Shown piece by piece: positions 20,984-30,657 of a stretch of 64,000 nucleotides of DNA. The notes below the pieces were generated by a model, which did no database searches, had not been told where the DNA came from, and saw only the letters and a program-made list of their open reading frames with translations. The stretch's first letter is position 1. Each line of letters starts with the position of its first letter. The DNA lies in assembly GCA_030386875.1 (NCBI GenBank), contig CM059574.1, positions 4,533,934 through 4,597,933 on the forward strand. Direction: 5' to 3'. Made by a program: the position numbers and the translations under genes. Origin of the DNA: Morinoia aosen. Lineage: Eukaryota > Arthropoda > Malacostraca > Amphipoda > Talitridae.

Positions 20984-21691
20984 TTAAGTGTATTTTGGTC
21001 TCGGTTGGGGTGCGAGTGTTTTCATTTTTGAGCTCTGGAATTGTTTGTGCGGTGTGTGTGGAGTGTCTTGCGGGAATGTGAGTTGTAGGTAGAGTTGTGG
21101 GTGCGTGTCGTAAATGTTTTGCCAGATTCTTTTTGCGTGTTTGTGGAGTGTAATGTTGATTGGTTGCAGGTTTGCTCGGCGGTGTAGTTGTGCAGATGTG
21201 GAGAATTCTTGCCATTCTGAATTTGTTATGTATCTTGTGGCTCGGTTTTGTACACGTTGGAGTGTTGAGATGGATGTTGGTGGAAGTGTGTGTAGGGGAA
21301 TGGCTGGGTAGATGAGAGTGGATCTTACTAGGGCGATGTAGAGTTGGCGTTTTACTTCTGGGTTCAGGTGTTTGAATCGGTAAAGGCGTGAAAGGTTTTG
21401 ATGTGCTATTGCTGCTCGTTGTCTGGTGTGGGTTGCATATCCGGTTGTGCTGATTGTGAGACCTAGAACTTTGCCTGAGCTTGTGTAAGGGTGTGGGGTG
21501 TTGTTGATGTGCACTGTTGGGTGTTTGCGGCGGCTGATAGCAATAATTTTGAATTTGTTTGCGTTGGTTTGGATTTTCCATTTTCGTTCGTAATCGTTGA
21601 TTTGGGCAATGGCTCGTGTTGCTAGAAGAGCTGCCATGTTATATGAATGCTTTGCGGATATGATTTGTGTGATGTCGTCTGCAAAAGCCAT
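20984..21691 (-). CDS. LINE reverse transcriptase, C-terminal part
   Basis: Continues the reverse transcriptase after a one-base frameshift. It begins at the active-site box (MAFADDITQI; the FADD aspartates are present). A thumb-like region follows (INDYERKWKIQTNANKFKII), then the C-terminal domain (RSTLIYPAIPL, LQRVQNRATRYI). No RNase H domain follows. It ends about 110 bases from the element's A-rich end. Confidence 0.8.
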   Translation of the reverse strand: MAFADDITQIISAKHSYNMAALLATRAIAQINDYERKWKIQTNANKFKIIAISRRKHPTVHINNTPHPYTSSGKVLGLTISTTGYATHTRQRAAIAHQNLSRLYRFKHLNPEVKRQLYIALVRSTLIYPAIPLHTLPPTSISTLQRVQNRATRYITNSEWQEFSTSAQLHRRANLQPINITLHKHAKRIWQNIYDTHPQLYLQLTFPQDTPHTPHKQFQSSKMKTLAPQPRPKYT

Positions 21692-21695
21692 GTAG

Positions 21696-22859
21696 TCAGT
21701 GTTGGGTATTGGTGGGGGGTGGTCGTGCGTGAAGTAGTTGTACAGTGTTGGGGAGAGGACTGCTCCCTGGGGGGACTCCTGACTTGATGGAGAAGGGTGG
21801 GCCAGTGTAGTTTGCGATTCGTATGGCTGCGGTGCGGTTAGTGATGAAGCTATACAGGATTTTTGTGAATAGGGGGTGAATTTGTAGCTGTGACAGTTTG
21901 AATTTGAGTCCTGTATGGCAAACTTTGTCGAATGCCTTGCTTACATCTCGTAGAATGATGTCTGTTTTGTTTCTCTGCGTTTGCTTAATGTGGAGAGTCT
22001 CGTGTAGCGTGGCAAGTGCGGTGTGTGTACCTCTTCCGTGGCGGAATCCGTGTTGGCGGCTGTTGTAGATGTTGTTGATGGTTAGGTGGTCTGCTAGCCT
22101 GTAGGTTAATATCTTGTCTAGAAGCTTAGCGTGGGTCTCGAGTAGGGAGATGGGGCGGTAATTTTGCACCTCGTGTTGGGAGGTGGAGGGCTTCGGTAAA
22201 AAGATCATTATTGCGTGTTTCAGTTTGTTTGGGAAATAACCCGCTGAGAGGGCGTTGTTATATATGTACAGAAGGTACTGGAGCATGTTTTGCGGTAAGT
22301 GTTTAAGGTGGTGTGTGGTTATTTTAGTTGGTCCTGGAGCTTTTGGGGAAAACGTCCGAAGTGCGTTTTTGAGTTCTTCGAGTGTGATTGCTGGGTAGTG
22401 GAAATTTTGAAGGCGGGAAGTGTCTCCTGTCGTGTGTGGTTCATTTTGGGGAGCGATGCCGTTCATTTGCGTTTCTATGGTGTGTATGTGTTCAGCGTCG
22501 AAATCGTTGTTGGGGTCATCAATACCTGAGTAAATGTTTGACCAATGTTGTCGGACCAGAGGTTCCTTGGATTGTGGTGAGTGGTAAAAGATGCCGCCTT
22601 CTTTATTGTAGGGGGTGCGATAGTGTTGTTCCATGTCGCTGAGTAGATGCGTTGATATGCAGTTTTTATCTGTTGTCTGAGGCTGAGGAGTTCTCTGTAT
22701 AGGTGGGGTGAGGGGCCGTATCGTTGGAGATGGTCGTAAATGTGTTTGTGTCTCGTTTGAAGGACGAGTATGGCATGAGTGGGTTTGATGCCTGGTGTGG
22801 TTCTGTGTGTGATAGTTGGAATAGATTGATTGGAGGCTTCGTTGATGTGGGTTTCCCAT
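21696..22859 (-). CDS. LINE reverse transcriptase, N-terminal part
   Basis: Fingers and palm of a jockey-type reverse transcriptase: FSPKAPGPTKITTHHLKHLP, YRPISLLETHAKLLDKIL, RHGRGTHTALATLHETL, ILRDVSKAFDKVCHTGLKFKL and SGVPPGS. At the last motif a run of C is one base longer than expected (plus-strand G run near 21769-21775), so the residues beyond it are out of frame and the true frame continues in 20984-21691. Its first part (before ~22600) is out of frame; the natural upstream frame is the endonuclease reading at 22475-23707, with a second small indel near 22590. Confidence 0.8.
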   Translation of the reverse strand: MGNPHQRSLQSIYSNYHTQNHTRHQTHSCHTRPSNETQTHLRPSPTIRPLTPPIQRTPQPQTTDKNCISTHLLSDMEQHYRTPYNKEGGIFYHSPQSKEPLVRQHWSNIYSGIDDPNNDFDAEHIHTIETQMNGIAPQNEPHTTGDTSRLQNFHYPAITLEELKNALRTFSPKAPGPTKITTHHLKHLPQNMLQYLLYIYNNALSAGYFPNKLKHAIMIFLPKPSTSQHEVQNYRPISLLETHAKLLDKILTYRLADHLTINNIYNSRQHGFRHGRGTHTALATLHETLHIKQTQRNKTDIILRDVSKAFDKVCHTGLKFKLSQLQIHPLFTKILYSFITNRTAAIRIANYTGPPFSIKSGVPPGSSPLPNTVQLLHARPPPTNTQH

Positions 22860-23707
22860 GTGATTAGGTGGTTGTCTATGTCCTCTAGTGTAGGGCTTAG
22901 GTCCTGCGGTATTGTGTGGTCAGCGAGAAGGTTGCGGTATAGTTCCCAGTTTGCATTGTGGAAGGAGGGTCGTGGGCGGATGGGAATTTGTATGGGGTTG
23001 GCTGATATTGTGGCTATGATGGGGATGTGGTCGGAAGGTGTTAGTGGACCTGGTTCGAGTATGATGTTGTGGAATGTTTGCGTGTTTGTTAGTACTATGT
23101 CTGGGCTAGTACAAGCGGGGTGAGTGATTATCGTGGGGAAGTTAGGGCCGATGTGAAGACATTTGTTCCTGTCTATTAGTGAGTGTACTTGTCTTCCCTT
23201 CCTGTTTGCGTATGTGTATCCAAAGGTGGGGTGTATGGCATTCATGTCGGCAAGGAGGTAAGTGGGGTGTTTTCGGTTAAAGAGAGTGTGCATGTCAATG
23301 TAATTTATGTAATCAATGCGTGGAGGTATGTAGGTAGTGGCAAGTGTGATTGGGCCTTGTGGTGTTTCTACTGTGATGGCCAACATATCTGTGTGGAAGG
23401 TATCGTGCAGCTTGAATGGGAGGTCTTTTCGAACTGCTATTGCTACTCCAGCGTGATTTTCATTTGCTTTGTTTGTGGTATATGTGTTGTAATTCCAAAT
23501 TTTGATGGGAGTGTCGTTACGCATGCAGTGCGCGTTGAGTAGAATTATGTGTGGATTGTATTGACGGTAGATGTTGCATAGTGCGATTTTGTTGTTTTGC
23601 CAGTGTTGGACGTTGTGTTGGATGACAGTTAGTGTTTTGTTCATATTGTGTGTATCCATTATGGAGTCGAGTGTTTGGGTTTCTTGTGAGGGATAATTTT
23701 TGAGCAT
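22475..23707 (-). CDS. LINE ORF2 start: APE-type endonuclease
   Basis: The N-terminal endonuclease nicks the target DNA for target-primed reverse transcription. Visible motifs are LTVIQHNVQHWQNNK (N of motif I), HAGVAIAVRKDLP, LATTYIPPR, HPTYLLADMNAIHP (DxN motif) and LTPSDHIPIIATI (SDH motif). The E of motif II is not obvious (LLNAHCM occupies the place of LLQEH-type sequences), which may be a lesion. The last ~40 residues after a frameshift near 22590 are probably not native. Confidence 0.8.
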   Translation of the reverse strand: MLKNYPSQETQTLDSIMDTHNMNKTLTVIQHNVQHWQNNKIALCNIYRQYNPHIILLNAHCMRNDTPIKIWNYNTYTTNKANENHAGVAIAVRKDLPFKLHDTFHTDMLAITVETPQGPITLATTYIPPRIDYINYIDMHTLFNRKHPTYLLADMNAIHPTFGYTYANRKGRQVHSLIDRNKCLHIGPNFPTIITHPACTSPDIVLTNTQTFHNIILEPGPLTPSDHIPIIATISANPIQIPIRPRPSFHNANWELYRNLLADHTIPQDLSPTLEDIDNHLITWETHINEASNQSIPTITHRTTPGIKPTHAILVLQTRHKHIYDHLQRYGPSPHLYRELLSLRQQIKTAYQRIYSATWNNTIAPPTIKKAASFTTHHNPRNLWSDNIGQTFTQVLMTPTTISTLNTYTP

Positions 23708-23967
23708 GTGTCCATCAAGAGGAAGTGTTGGTGTGGGATTGTGGCTATGGGTGCCTGTTGGAGGTCGAATTGGCCGTCAATGATTTCTTTCCAGGTGTCC
23801 GAGTTTGGGTGTGGGACAGCGATTTTGAGGCCAGGAGGTATTTTTGTTAGTTCTTCTAATATCTGTTGGTTGGTTGGTTTACTTGGAATATGCTGTGAGT
23901 TCGTGTCGCTGCGGAATAGTGAAACCTCTATTTTGTCATCGTGTCCAGAAGATTCTCCCGAGGAGGG

Positions 23968-25368
23968 TTATCTCTTTTTCTTCCGTTTTTTGTTTTTCTT
24001 CTTAGGGCTGGACTGCGTTCTCCAGTTTTCTTTCAGGTTGTCGTCGCTTGTTTCGTCCTGGGTTGAGTTCTCTTCTGTTGAGTGGTAGCTTGTGTCCATT
24101 GCGTCATCGTTGGGGTCGGTGCTTGCTTGATTTGCAGGAGTCTCCGTTGTGCCTGCTTGGGGTTGTTTGTTTTGTTCGATGAACATGTTGAATATTTTTT
24201 GTGAGTCGCGATTGGGGAACTGGGTGTCCACGTCATAATTTTCTTTGAGGGACTTCGACAAGATTGATCCGAAATCCCCTCCCTGTGCGAGGTTTGCGAT
24301 GTGGGCCTCGATGATGATAGCGGCCAGTTTTATATGTATTTCGCTGGTGAGTGTGAGTGTATGTTCTGTTTTTGCAGTTTGTTGGATGGCCGTTTTTGCA
24401 ATTTCAATGTATGTGCTCTTGGTTTGGTCGGTTTCTTTTTTTTGGAGTTCGTCGTTCTTCTTGCGGATAGCTTCTTTCCTGTATGGGCAGGAAGCTGCGA
24501 GGGTGCGGTGGTTTCCTTGGCAGTTGAGGCACTTCTTGTACAGTGAATTGCACTGTTGGTAGGTGTGGCCGTGTGCAGCGCATTCAGAGCAGTTCGATGT
24601 CTTGGCGGTGCATTGATGTGTGGAGTGGTCTTCAATTTTGTAGCATTTGAAGCAGATCCGTAGATGAGTGTACTTTTCAAGTTCCATTTGCGATGGTGTG
24701 ATCTTTGTGTTGAACATGAGGAGCCCATTCTGGAGAGCGCGCTGTGTCATGGCAGTGTCGGTGAAGGTTACTTTGATAACGTGTGTGTAGTTTTTGATTT
24801 TGTTAATTTCCAGGATTTTTGCCCATTGTTGCACTCGTGTTATTTCTTCCTGTATTTCTTGCGGTTGGCGTTGGCCAATGCTGCTGTCCAGTTGTCTGAT
24901 GAATATGGTTCTTTTGGCTCTGAGATCTGGGGGGATGACAGGCTTCAGATTTATTTTCTGGAAGTGAGTGGTTGCTTTGTCCGAGGTCAGTTTATCGATG
25001 GCAGTGATGTCATCGGTTATGGCGTAGAATCCGCTTGAGTTGCTGGTGAGTCGTATGAGTGGGGCTTCCAAGTGTTTGAAAGCAGTTTCAAAGACTTGTT
25101 CTCGGTTTGTATCTTTGCTGGGGTCGATCTTGCGGAGTTAGACTTTGTAGGTAGTGTTGGATTTGTTGGCAGGCTGTGCTGGGATGGTTGTGGTAGTTTG
25201 CTTGGTCGTTCGTGGTTGAGTGTTGTTGCCAGGGATGGCGTTGGTGCGTGTGTTGGTGTTATGTTGCATAGTGTTGGGTCTTATATGGGTGGGTGTTTGT
25301 AGTAAGGGGCGGGAAAACTGGCTGTAGCCAGCTCTCCATGAACCACGACTTCCTTGGTGGTGATGCAT
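23968..25368 (-). CDS. LINE ORF1: gag-like protein with CCHC zinc knuckles
   Basis: The main open part (23968-25071) carries three zinc knuckles near its middle: CFKCYKIEDHSTHQC, CSECAAHGHTYQQC and CLNCQGNHRTLAASC. An RRM-like region lies before them (YTHVIKVTFTDTAMTQRAL) and a Lys/Glu/Gln-rich tail ends in KKKNKKRKKKR. An in-frame TAA (25138-25140) cuts an upstream 76-codon stretch, which continues the frame to a methionine at 25368; the stop is probably a mutation. ORF1 proteins of this kind bind the element RNA. ORF1 precedes ORF2 with a short overlap-type spacing, as usual. Confidence 0.75.
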
Positions 25369-25640
25369 GGTGTTAGTCCTAAGTGTTGGTGTATAGTCTC
25401 AGGCGTCGGATTTATCCGGAAGGCGGCTGGTGCCCTACTTGTACCCTCTCCCCCCCTACTATAATGGGGTTTGCCCAGATGGTCTGGGGCCTTTCGGTAC
25501 ACCAGACTCTACTACCTTCCGGCGACGCTCAACGGTCGGTAAACGTAAGAGCGAATTGAGGAAAGGCTACTCACACTCGCTTGAGAGGTCAGGGCTCGGC
25601 AAGCGAGGTAGAGAGTCGGCTGCTGTTGTGATATCTTGGT

Positions 25641-26011
25641 AGTGAGAAGTTCGTTGTTGAAGATTAGATGCTTCTTGGACGGTTTTCACTGGTCAATCTC
25701 TATATAAAGCCCTATATAAAGAGCGCAGCTCTTTATATAGGGCTGGTAGCGGCCGCACTGAACCGAACTAGCCTCTGGTTAGCCGGCTCGGGGTGGCGCT
25801 TTTGAAGCAGTTGAGGTTGAGCTAAGCGTACGTGAGTGTTCTGAGGTGTCGCCTGGCTGCTCGGTGCGCGCGGCTTGTAGAGGCTCGGTCCGCCACCCCA
25901 GCGCCAGATTTCAGCGCTGATTGGTCGTTTAGTAAGAGCGCTTTGAGGCTGTGGGGTGGCGCTTTTGAGCTTGTGTGGTGGTGAGCGCGCACAGCTAGAT
26001 GGAACCACCAC
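25641..26011. other. Gene-free stretch with a 17-bp-arm palindrome
   Basis: 25708-25724 (AGCCCTATATAAAGAGC) and 25728-25744 are perfect inverted copies with a 3-bp loop. The TATATAAA in both arms could act as a TATA box, but no gene follows. The block TGGGGTGGCGCTTTTGA occurs near 25789 and 25953. Confidence 0.5.
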
Positions 26012-26721
26012 AATTTTAAGACGTTTTAAATTAATGATGTTATGCTCGCAAATACTTAGTTTTTGAGTTATTTAACTTTGAAATTATAGGAACGGTGCTA
26101 TGAAATGGTTTTCTGTGCAAAAGCAAAGTGTTTTTCAACAATGTTGCAACTGCGCAGAGCGCGAGAAAAGATAATTGATTTCACAATATATGGCATATGG
26201 CGTTATAAGTTATTAGCCGACCCCACGGAGCCTGCAGAGTCTGAACCCACTTCTAGGATCTTTTAGTTGATAATGCAATAAGGGTTATCACCCAGAAATA
26301 TTAACGGGACTGGGGTAGTGAATACTGAAACTGATATGCAGTTGACATCATTTTCAATATGGCGGCCACCGTAGAACATTAGCAAAATTATAGAAGTCAA
26401 TACCGTATATTTAAGTATTCACTATTCCAGTCCCACTAATATTTTGGGGTGATAGCCTTTATTGTGTTATGAACATTGGACATCCTAGAAGTGGGTTCAG
26501 GATCCGCCAGTGTTGGCTAATAATAAATTACGTCATATATTGCAAAAACAATAACTTTTCCTGCGCTCCGCACACTTGCGGCATTGTTCGAACACCCTCT
26601 CCTTTTGCACGGGAAACCCATTTCATGAGCGCAGTTCCTATAACTTCAAAGTTAAATTAATCAAAAACTAAGCATTTGCAAGCGCAATGTCAATCATTTA
26701 AAACTTCTTAAAATCTACCAT
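26012..26721. repeat. Inverted-repeat (foldback) element
   Basis: The left arm (about 26012-26325) and right arm (about 26400-26721) are diverged inverted copies. Examples are ATTTTAAGACGTTTTAAAT against the complement of ATTTAAAACTTCTTAAAAT, and ACGGGACTGG against CCAGTCCCACT. The spacer of ~75 bp includes ATGGCGGCC. No coding capacity. Part of the right arm recurs at 15925-15968. Confidence 0.6.
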
Positions 26722-26744
26722 ATTACCTATCTATGGCAACAAAA

Positions 26745-27312
26745 TTTTTAAAATTGTGGTAAATCTGAAGGATATGTCGGTTATCGATTTTGTAAATTTC
26801 GATGCCTTAGCATAGTTAATTAGATCCAAATAAACAAGTTTTCTTCTATGCACTTATCGTCTCAAATGAGTATTTTATTAGTTATAGTGGTAAATGACTT
26901 ACCGCAACTCCAGTATTTGAAGCGGCAAGTAATTCAAGGAGCACGTCGGACAGCAACACTGCAATGCGCACTCGCTTCCAGCGCGATCGTCATCAAAGAT
27001 GAAACCAAACCTACCGCTAAACCTCGTTAAATACTCATTTGACGAAAAAAGTGTATAGAAGAAAAGTTGTTTATTTCGATGTTATTACCATGATTCAAGC
27101 AACAAAAATTCGAAAATCGATGAGTAGCTGTTTATTCGAGCGCATTCGTCATCAAAGACAAAACTAAACTTACCGCTATAAATCGTAAAATACTCATTTG
27201 AGACGGAAAGTGCATAGAAGAAAACTTGTTTATTTTGATTCAATTAATTAGGTCCAGGCACCAAAACGTGGAAAATCGATAACTGACATATCCTTCAGAT
27301 TTACCAAAATTG
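26745..27312. repeat. Second inverted-repeat element, adjoining the first
   Basis: GGTAAATCTGAAGGATATGT at 26758 recurs inverted at about 27285-27304. The arms continue through ATAAACAAGTTTTCTTCTAT and CTCAAATGAGTATTTTA. A third, direct, partial copy lies in the middle (about 27030-27120). No gene. Confidence 0.65.
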
Positions 27313-27771
27313 TTGACAACATTAAGCTCAATATTGACCAAATGGATGGTTAGTAAGAAAAAAATCTACAATGCTAAACAAATTAAAAGCTATTAAAAGA
27401 ATTTTTAGAATCATTCCATGTAATTGCAGTTCCTGCTTTCATTTTCAAATAAAATTAAAAGTTATACTTTAGGGGTTGTTGGTAGTATGACTTGACCTAA
27501 GAATTATAGCTGAAAGACACTCTGAGGATATACTTTTTAGAATTTGTTCATAATGCAGTTCATGTTATATGATTGAAGGGTTCTATTGCATCATATGTTG
27601 AATTATAATTATTGTCTGCTAAATTATAATGATTTCATCTGTGGGGTACCTTCTATTCTATCCATCATTGACTGAACAGTACACTTGGGTTATTGAATGT
27701 TTGGAGACTATTGGGGTAAAGTTTTTTTACTTTAATTGTTTGCAACCTTGATGACTTATCATTTTTCAACA
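27313..27771. other. Gene-free AT-rich stretch
   Basis: Nothing recognisable; possibly intron of the downstream prefoldin gene. I looked for an upstream prefoldin exon here and did not find one. Confidence 0.4.
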
Positions 27772-27779
27772 ATAGTTCC

Positions 27780-28299
27780 GGTCAATATGGAGTTTATTGC
27801 GCTCACAGAAATTAAAAATTCTGTTCTCAAGAATCACTAAAGGACTACATTTAAAAATGTTTTACATGAATGACATTCTGTGCTGATGCTTTATTTTTTG
27901 AGACATATCAATAATTACGTTCAGGTAGAAATAACATCATATAGTCGGTTGCTTAGCTGCTGCATTGTTGGGTCACGCCCATATTTTGGGGGGACACGCC
28001 CACTTTTTTGTGGGAAAATAACAGCCTCAGTTTGGGTAAGATATGGTAAGCTATTTTAGGTTAGTTTACCTAACTTAACCTTACCCATTGTTACGTCTAT
28101 ACCGTATTAGAGCATATTTACGTGTCCGTTCCTTCACTTTTGAATAAGACATTCCTATAACTTCAAAGTTTAATAATTTGAAAATTACGCATCAGTGAGC
28201 AGAATGTCATTCCTGTAAAAAGTTTTTAAATGTGTTCCTTTAGTGATTCTTGGGAATAGAAATTTAATTTCTGTGAGGGCATTAAACTCCTTATTGACC
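27780..28299. mobile_element. Foldback MITE, 520 bp
   Basis: The ends are inverted: GGTCAATATGGAGTTTATTG at the left, and the complement of GGTCAATAAGGAGTTTAATG at the right. They are flanked by ATAGTTCC (27772-27779) and ATAGTTCT (28300-28307), an 8-bp duplication with one mismatch. The arms extend ~130 bp (TCACAGAAAT, AGAATCACTAAAGGA, TGAATGACATTCTG). A related element is at 33049-33563. Confidence 0.7.
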
Positions 28300-28307
28300 A
28301 TAGTTCT

Positions 28308-28577
28308 CTCAGAAAAAAATTTATTTTGTGCCCTAAGGCTCATTTAGTATTGAAACATTCAAATGAATTAAAATCTGTTATGTTATTCTGATTTACTTTG
28401 TCAATAATTTGAAAATAAAATTTTCTTTTGTGGACGTGAAGTAAGAGTCACAAGTAGCTCATGTCAACTGAAGTTAAGCGTGCTATGTAAATCAATTTTG
28501 CTGCTGTGGAATAACTGTACTCAATTTTTATTTAACAACAAACACTTTGAAAAGGTATTGGAAATATAATTTTATAT
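28308..28577. other. Probable host intron or flank
   Basis: Simple AT-rich DNA between a MITE and the second hAT. Removing the hAT complex joins this stretch to 45279, upstream of the prefoldin exons. Confidence 0.4.
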
Positions 28578-29635
28578 ATTTTATTCAGGGATGGAAAAAA
28601 CCCTGGGTTTAAAAAAAAAAACAACCCACCTGGGCTTTTTTGGATTAAATTAGGTTTTATGGGTTTTATTGTTTTTTTTGGGCTTTATTGGGTTTTTGTA
28701 ATACCTGTTTTCGTTTAAAAGAGTTATTCACACAATTCCCGTTGCCCCTATTTCAGATTTATATATATACGCTTATTGAGTAAATAGTGTTATTTGATTA
28801 CTTTATTTCCAACATTATATTTCATTATTATATGAATTATTACATTATATGAACAATATATGAATTAAGTTTGTCCTTCACAATTACCATTTACCAATTA
28901 CCATATGCATAGAGACATAGCTCTGCAGTCTGTAAAGATATAAGATGACCAAAGAGAATTGCTATGCTCGTCAATTTATAGTAAGTTGTTTTAGCAGCAG
29001 ACAGGCGCAAGTCATGTGAGAGGGTAGCACAATGCAGATCATAAGTAACCACCTCAAGAAACTTGAAGCAAGACAGCTGCACATCACTTAGCAGTCATGC
29101 TGTTAACAACTTAACATGTGTATTGTGTGAGCTGGAGTGCTTAGCAGCACAAGTCAAGTCAGTCAACCACACTGTTACATGTTACAACATGTAGTGACAT
29201 GCCAATTTTTTATTTAAATTTGACAAAAAAATCACTTTGCGCATACAGGATAGCAACAAACATTAAAATGATTGAAAGTAAATGCTCTAACAGATTCCAT
29301 CGTCAAATTTGTTCCAGTGCAGCTTGAATGCTCACCATGGGCCAGTCATTTCTTTACTTTCTCACCCCATGATGGCTGCGGTCGTGTCTTGCCCCATCTG
29401 ACTATAATTGTTAGACTAATTTCAATTTAAACAATTTAAACAATTTATTTACTACAGGTGATACAGAGGTAGAATGTTTCTTAAGTCTAATACAATGGTC
29501 AAATTTGAGTATAGCTACCTGTGGGCCCGAATAAGTTCAGCGACTTCTAGGGCATCCTACCATTACATTATTCTAGGGTGTACAATAATGTTTAACCTAA
29601 TTCACTAAGCCTAGTTTCACATTAGACTGATCTAC

Positions 29636-30121
29636 ATGATAATGAACTCTATATTGATGTTTCATTTTACAACATTTAAGGCAAAGCTCTTACAGGAGAC
29701 TGATATTGAAGAGTGGTTGGCTGAGTACAATCCGGAGTTCATCGGTGCGCTTTATTCCTATAAATTGAAGGACTCCAACATCTTCCCAAAACACACGGTC
29801 AATGAAAATATCACTAAGACAATGACCCCTCGTTGATGGTGGGATATTCAAGACATGAAACAGCAGAAAATGCAGATTCATGAAAAAACACTGGCAGAGG
29901 GTTTCTGAAAGTTTATAAGCAATCTTCATTCTTGCCCCGCAAGTTCAGGATCCATTGAGAGAATTTTCTCAACATTTGGAATTGTGTGGAATAAATTGAG
30001 AAATAGATTAGGATCAGAACGCGTACAGAAATTGGTCTCAGTATATCGCCACCTCACAAATGATCATGATGTGGGTGACAACGATGAAATGGCAGTGGAT
30101 GTAGAAAGAGAAACACAGTAG
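29636..30121 (+). pseudogene. hAT transposase C-terminal remnant
   Basis: The plus-strand frames read EEWLAEYNPEFIGALYSYK, then WWDIQDMKQQK, then SCPASSGSIERIFSTFGIVW, then NKLRNRLGSERVQKL. These match the C-terminal dimerisation domain of hAT transposases. Stops at 29834 and near 29907 break it. The N-terminal BED finger and catalytic residues are absent from the ~1 kb between the left end and here. Confidence 0.8.
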
Positions 30122-30657
30122 TATTGTAGTAGCAGTCTAGTCTAGAAGACAGGAAAAATTCCAAAGTCTCTATATTAAGTAGTCAAACTGCATTTGTTTC
30201 TAAATTTTTGTTTTTTTACTTTGGAAATGGAATTTATGAAAATATATTAGTCCCTCGAATTTTTTTGTGATTAAGGTTTTCTAATTTGATTTGTATAGGG
30301 TTGGTGTTTTGTTTTTCAATGTTTTCTTGGCATAGTCGTGCACATGACTTAGATACTTACACTTACACTTACACTTAGATACTTAGGTTTTACGTTCGGA
30401 CTCGGTCGCGGTCGGACGTGCAGGGAAATGGGGAGGTAATTGTTGAAAATGCAAGGGGGAAATAACCTAGCCATGCGTAAAAATTATACTATCAGTGAAT
30501 GTGTTTGCTACCTGTGGAACTGCGAAAGGGAAAAAATAACTTTTGTCTTGTTTCTGCTTAAATCAGTGCACTTTAAATGAAAAGCCAACAAAGCAGTGCT
30601 GGCACGGGTTGTGAAATGCCCTATTGAAAATCGAGGACGGTGCACCGGTGGAATATG

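Larger units (their letters stand above)
20866..25640 (-). mobile_element. Jockey-like LINE, nearly full length
   Basis: On the minus strand: a 5' region, ORF1 (gag-like), ORF2 with endonuclease and reverse transcriptase, a short 3' UTR and an A-rich end (AAAGAAAAAAAGAAA read on the minus strand at 20849-20863). It abuts the 3' end of LINE copy 1, so one inserted beside or into the tail of the other. The 5' limit near 25640 is uncertain. Coding frames are broken by a few single-base events only, so the insertion is fairly young. Confidence 0.75.

Noticed and set aside
25708-25744. A bacterial-type terminator or a TATA promoter at the 17-bp palindrome
   Set aside because: The sequence is eukaryotic and no transcription unit lies next to it; it is better read as a small foldback.
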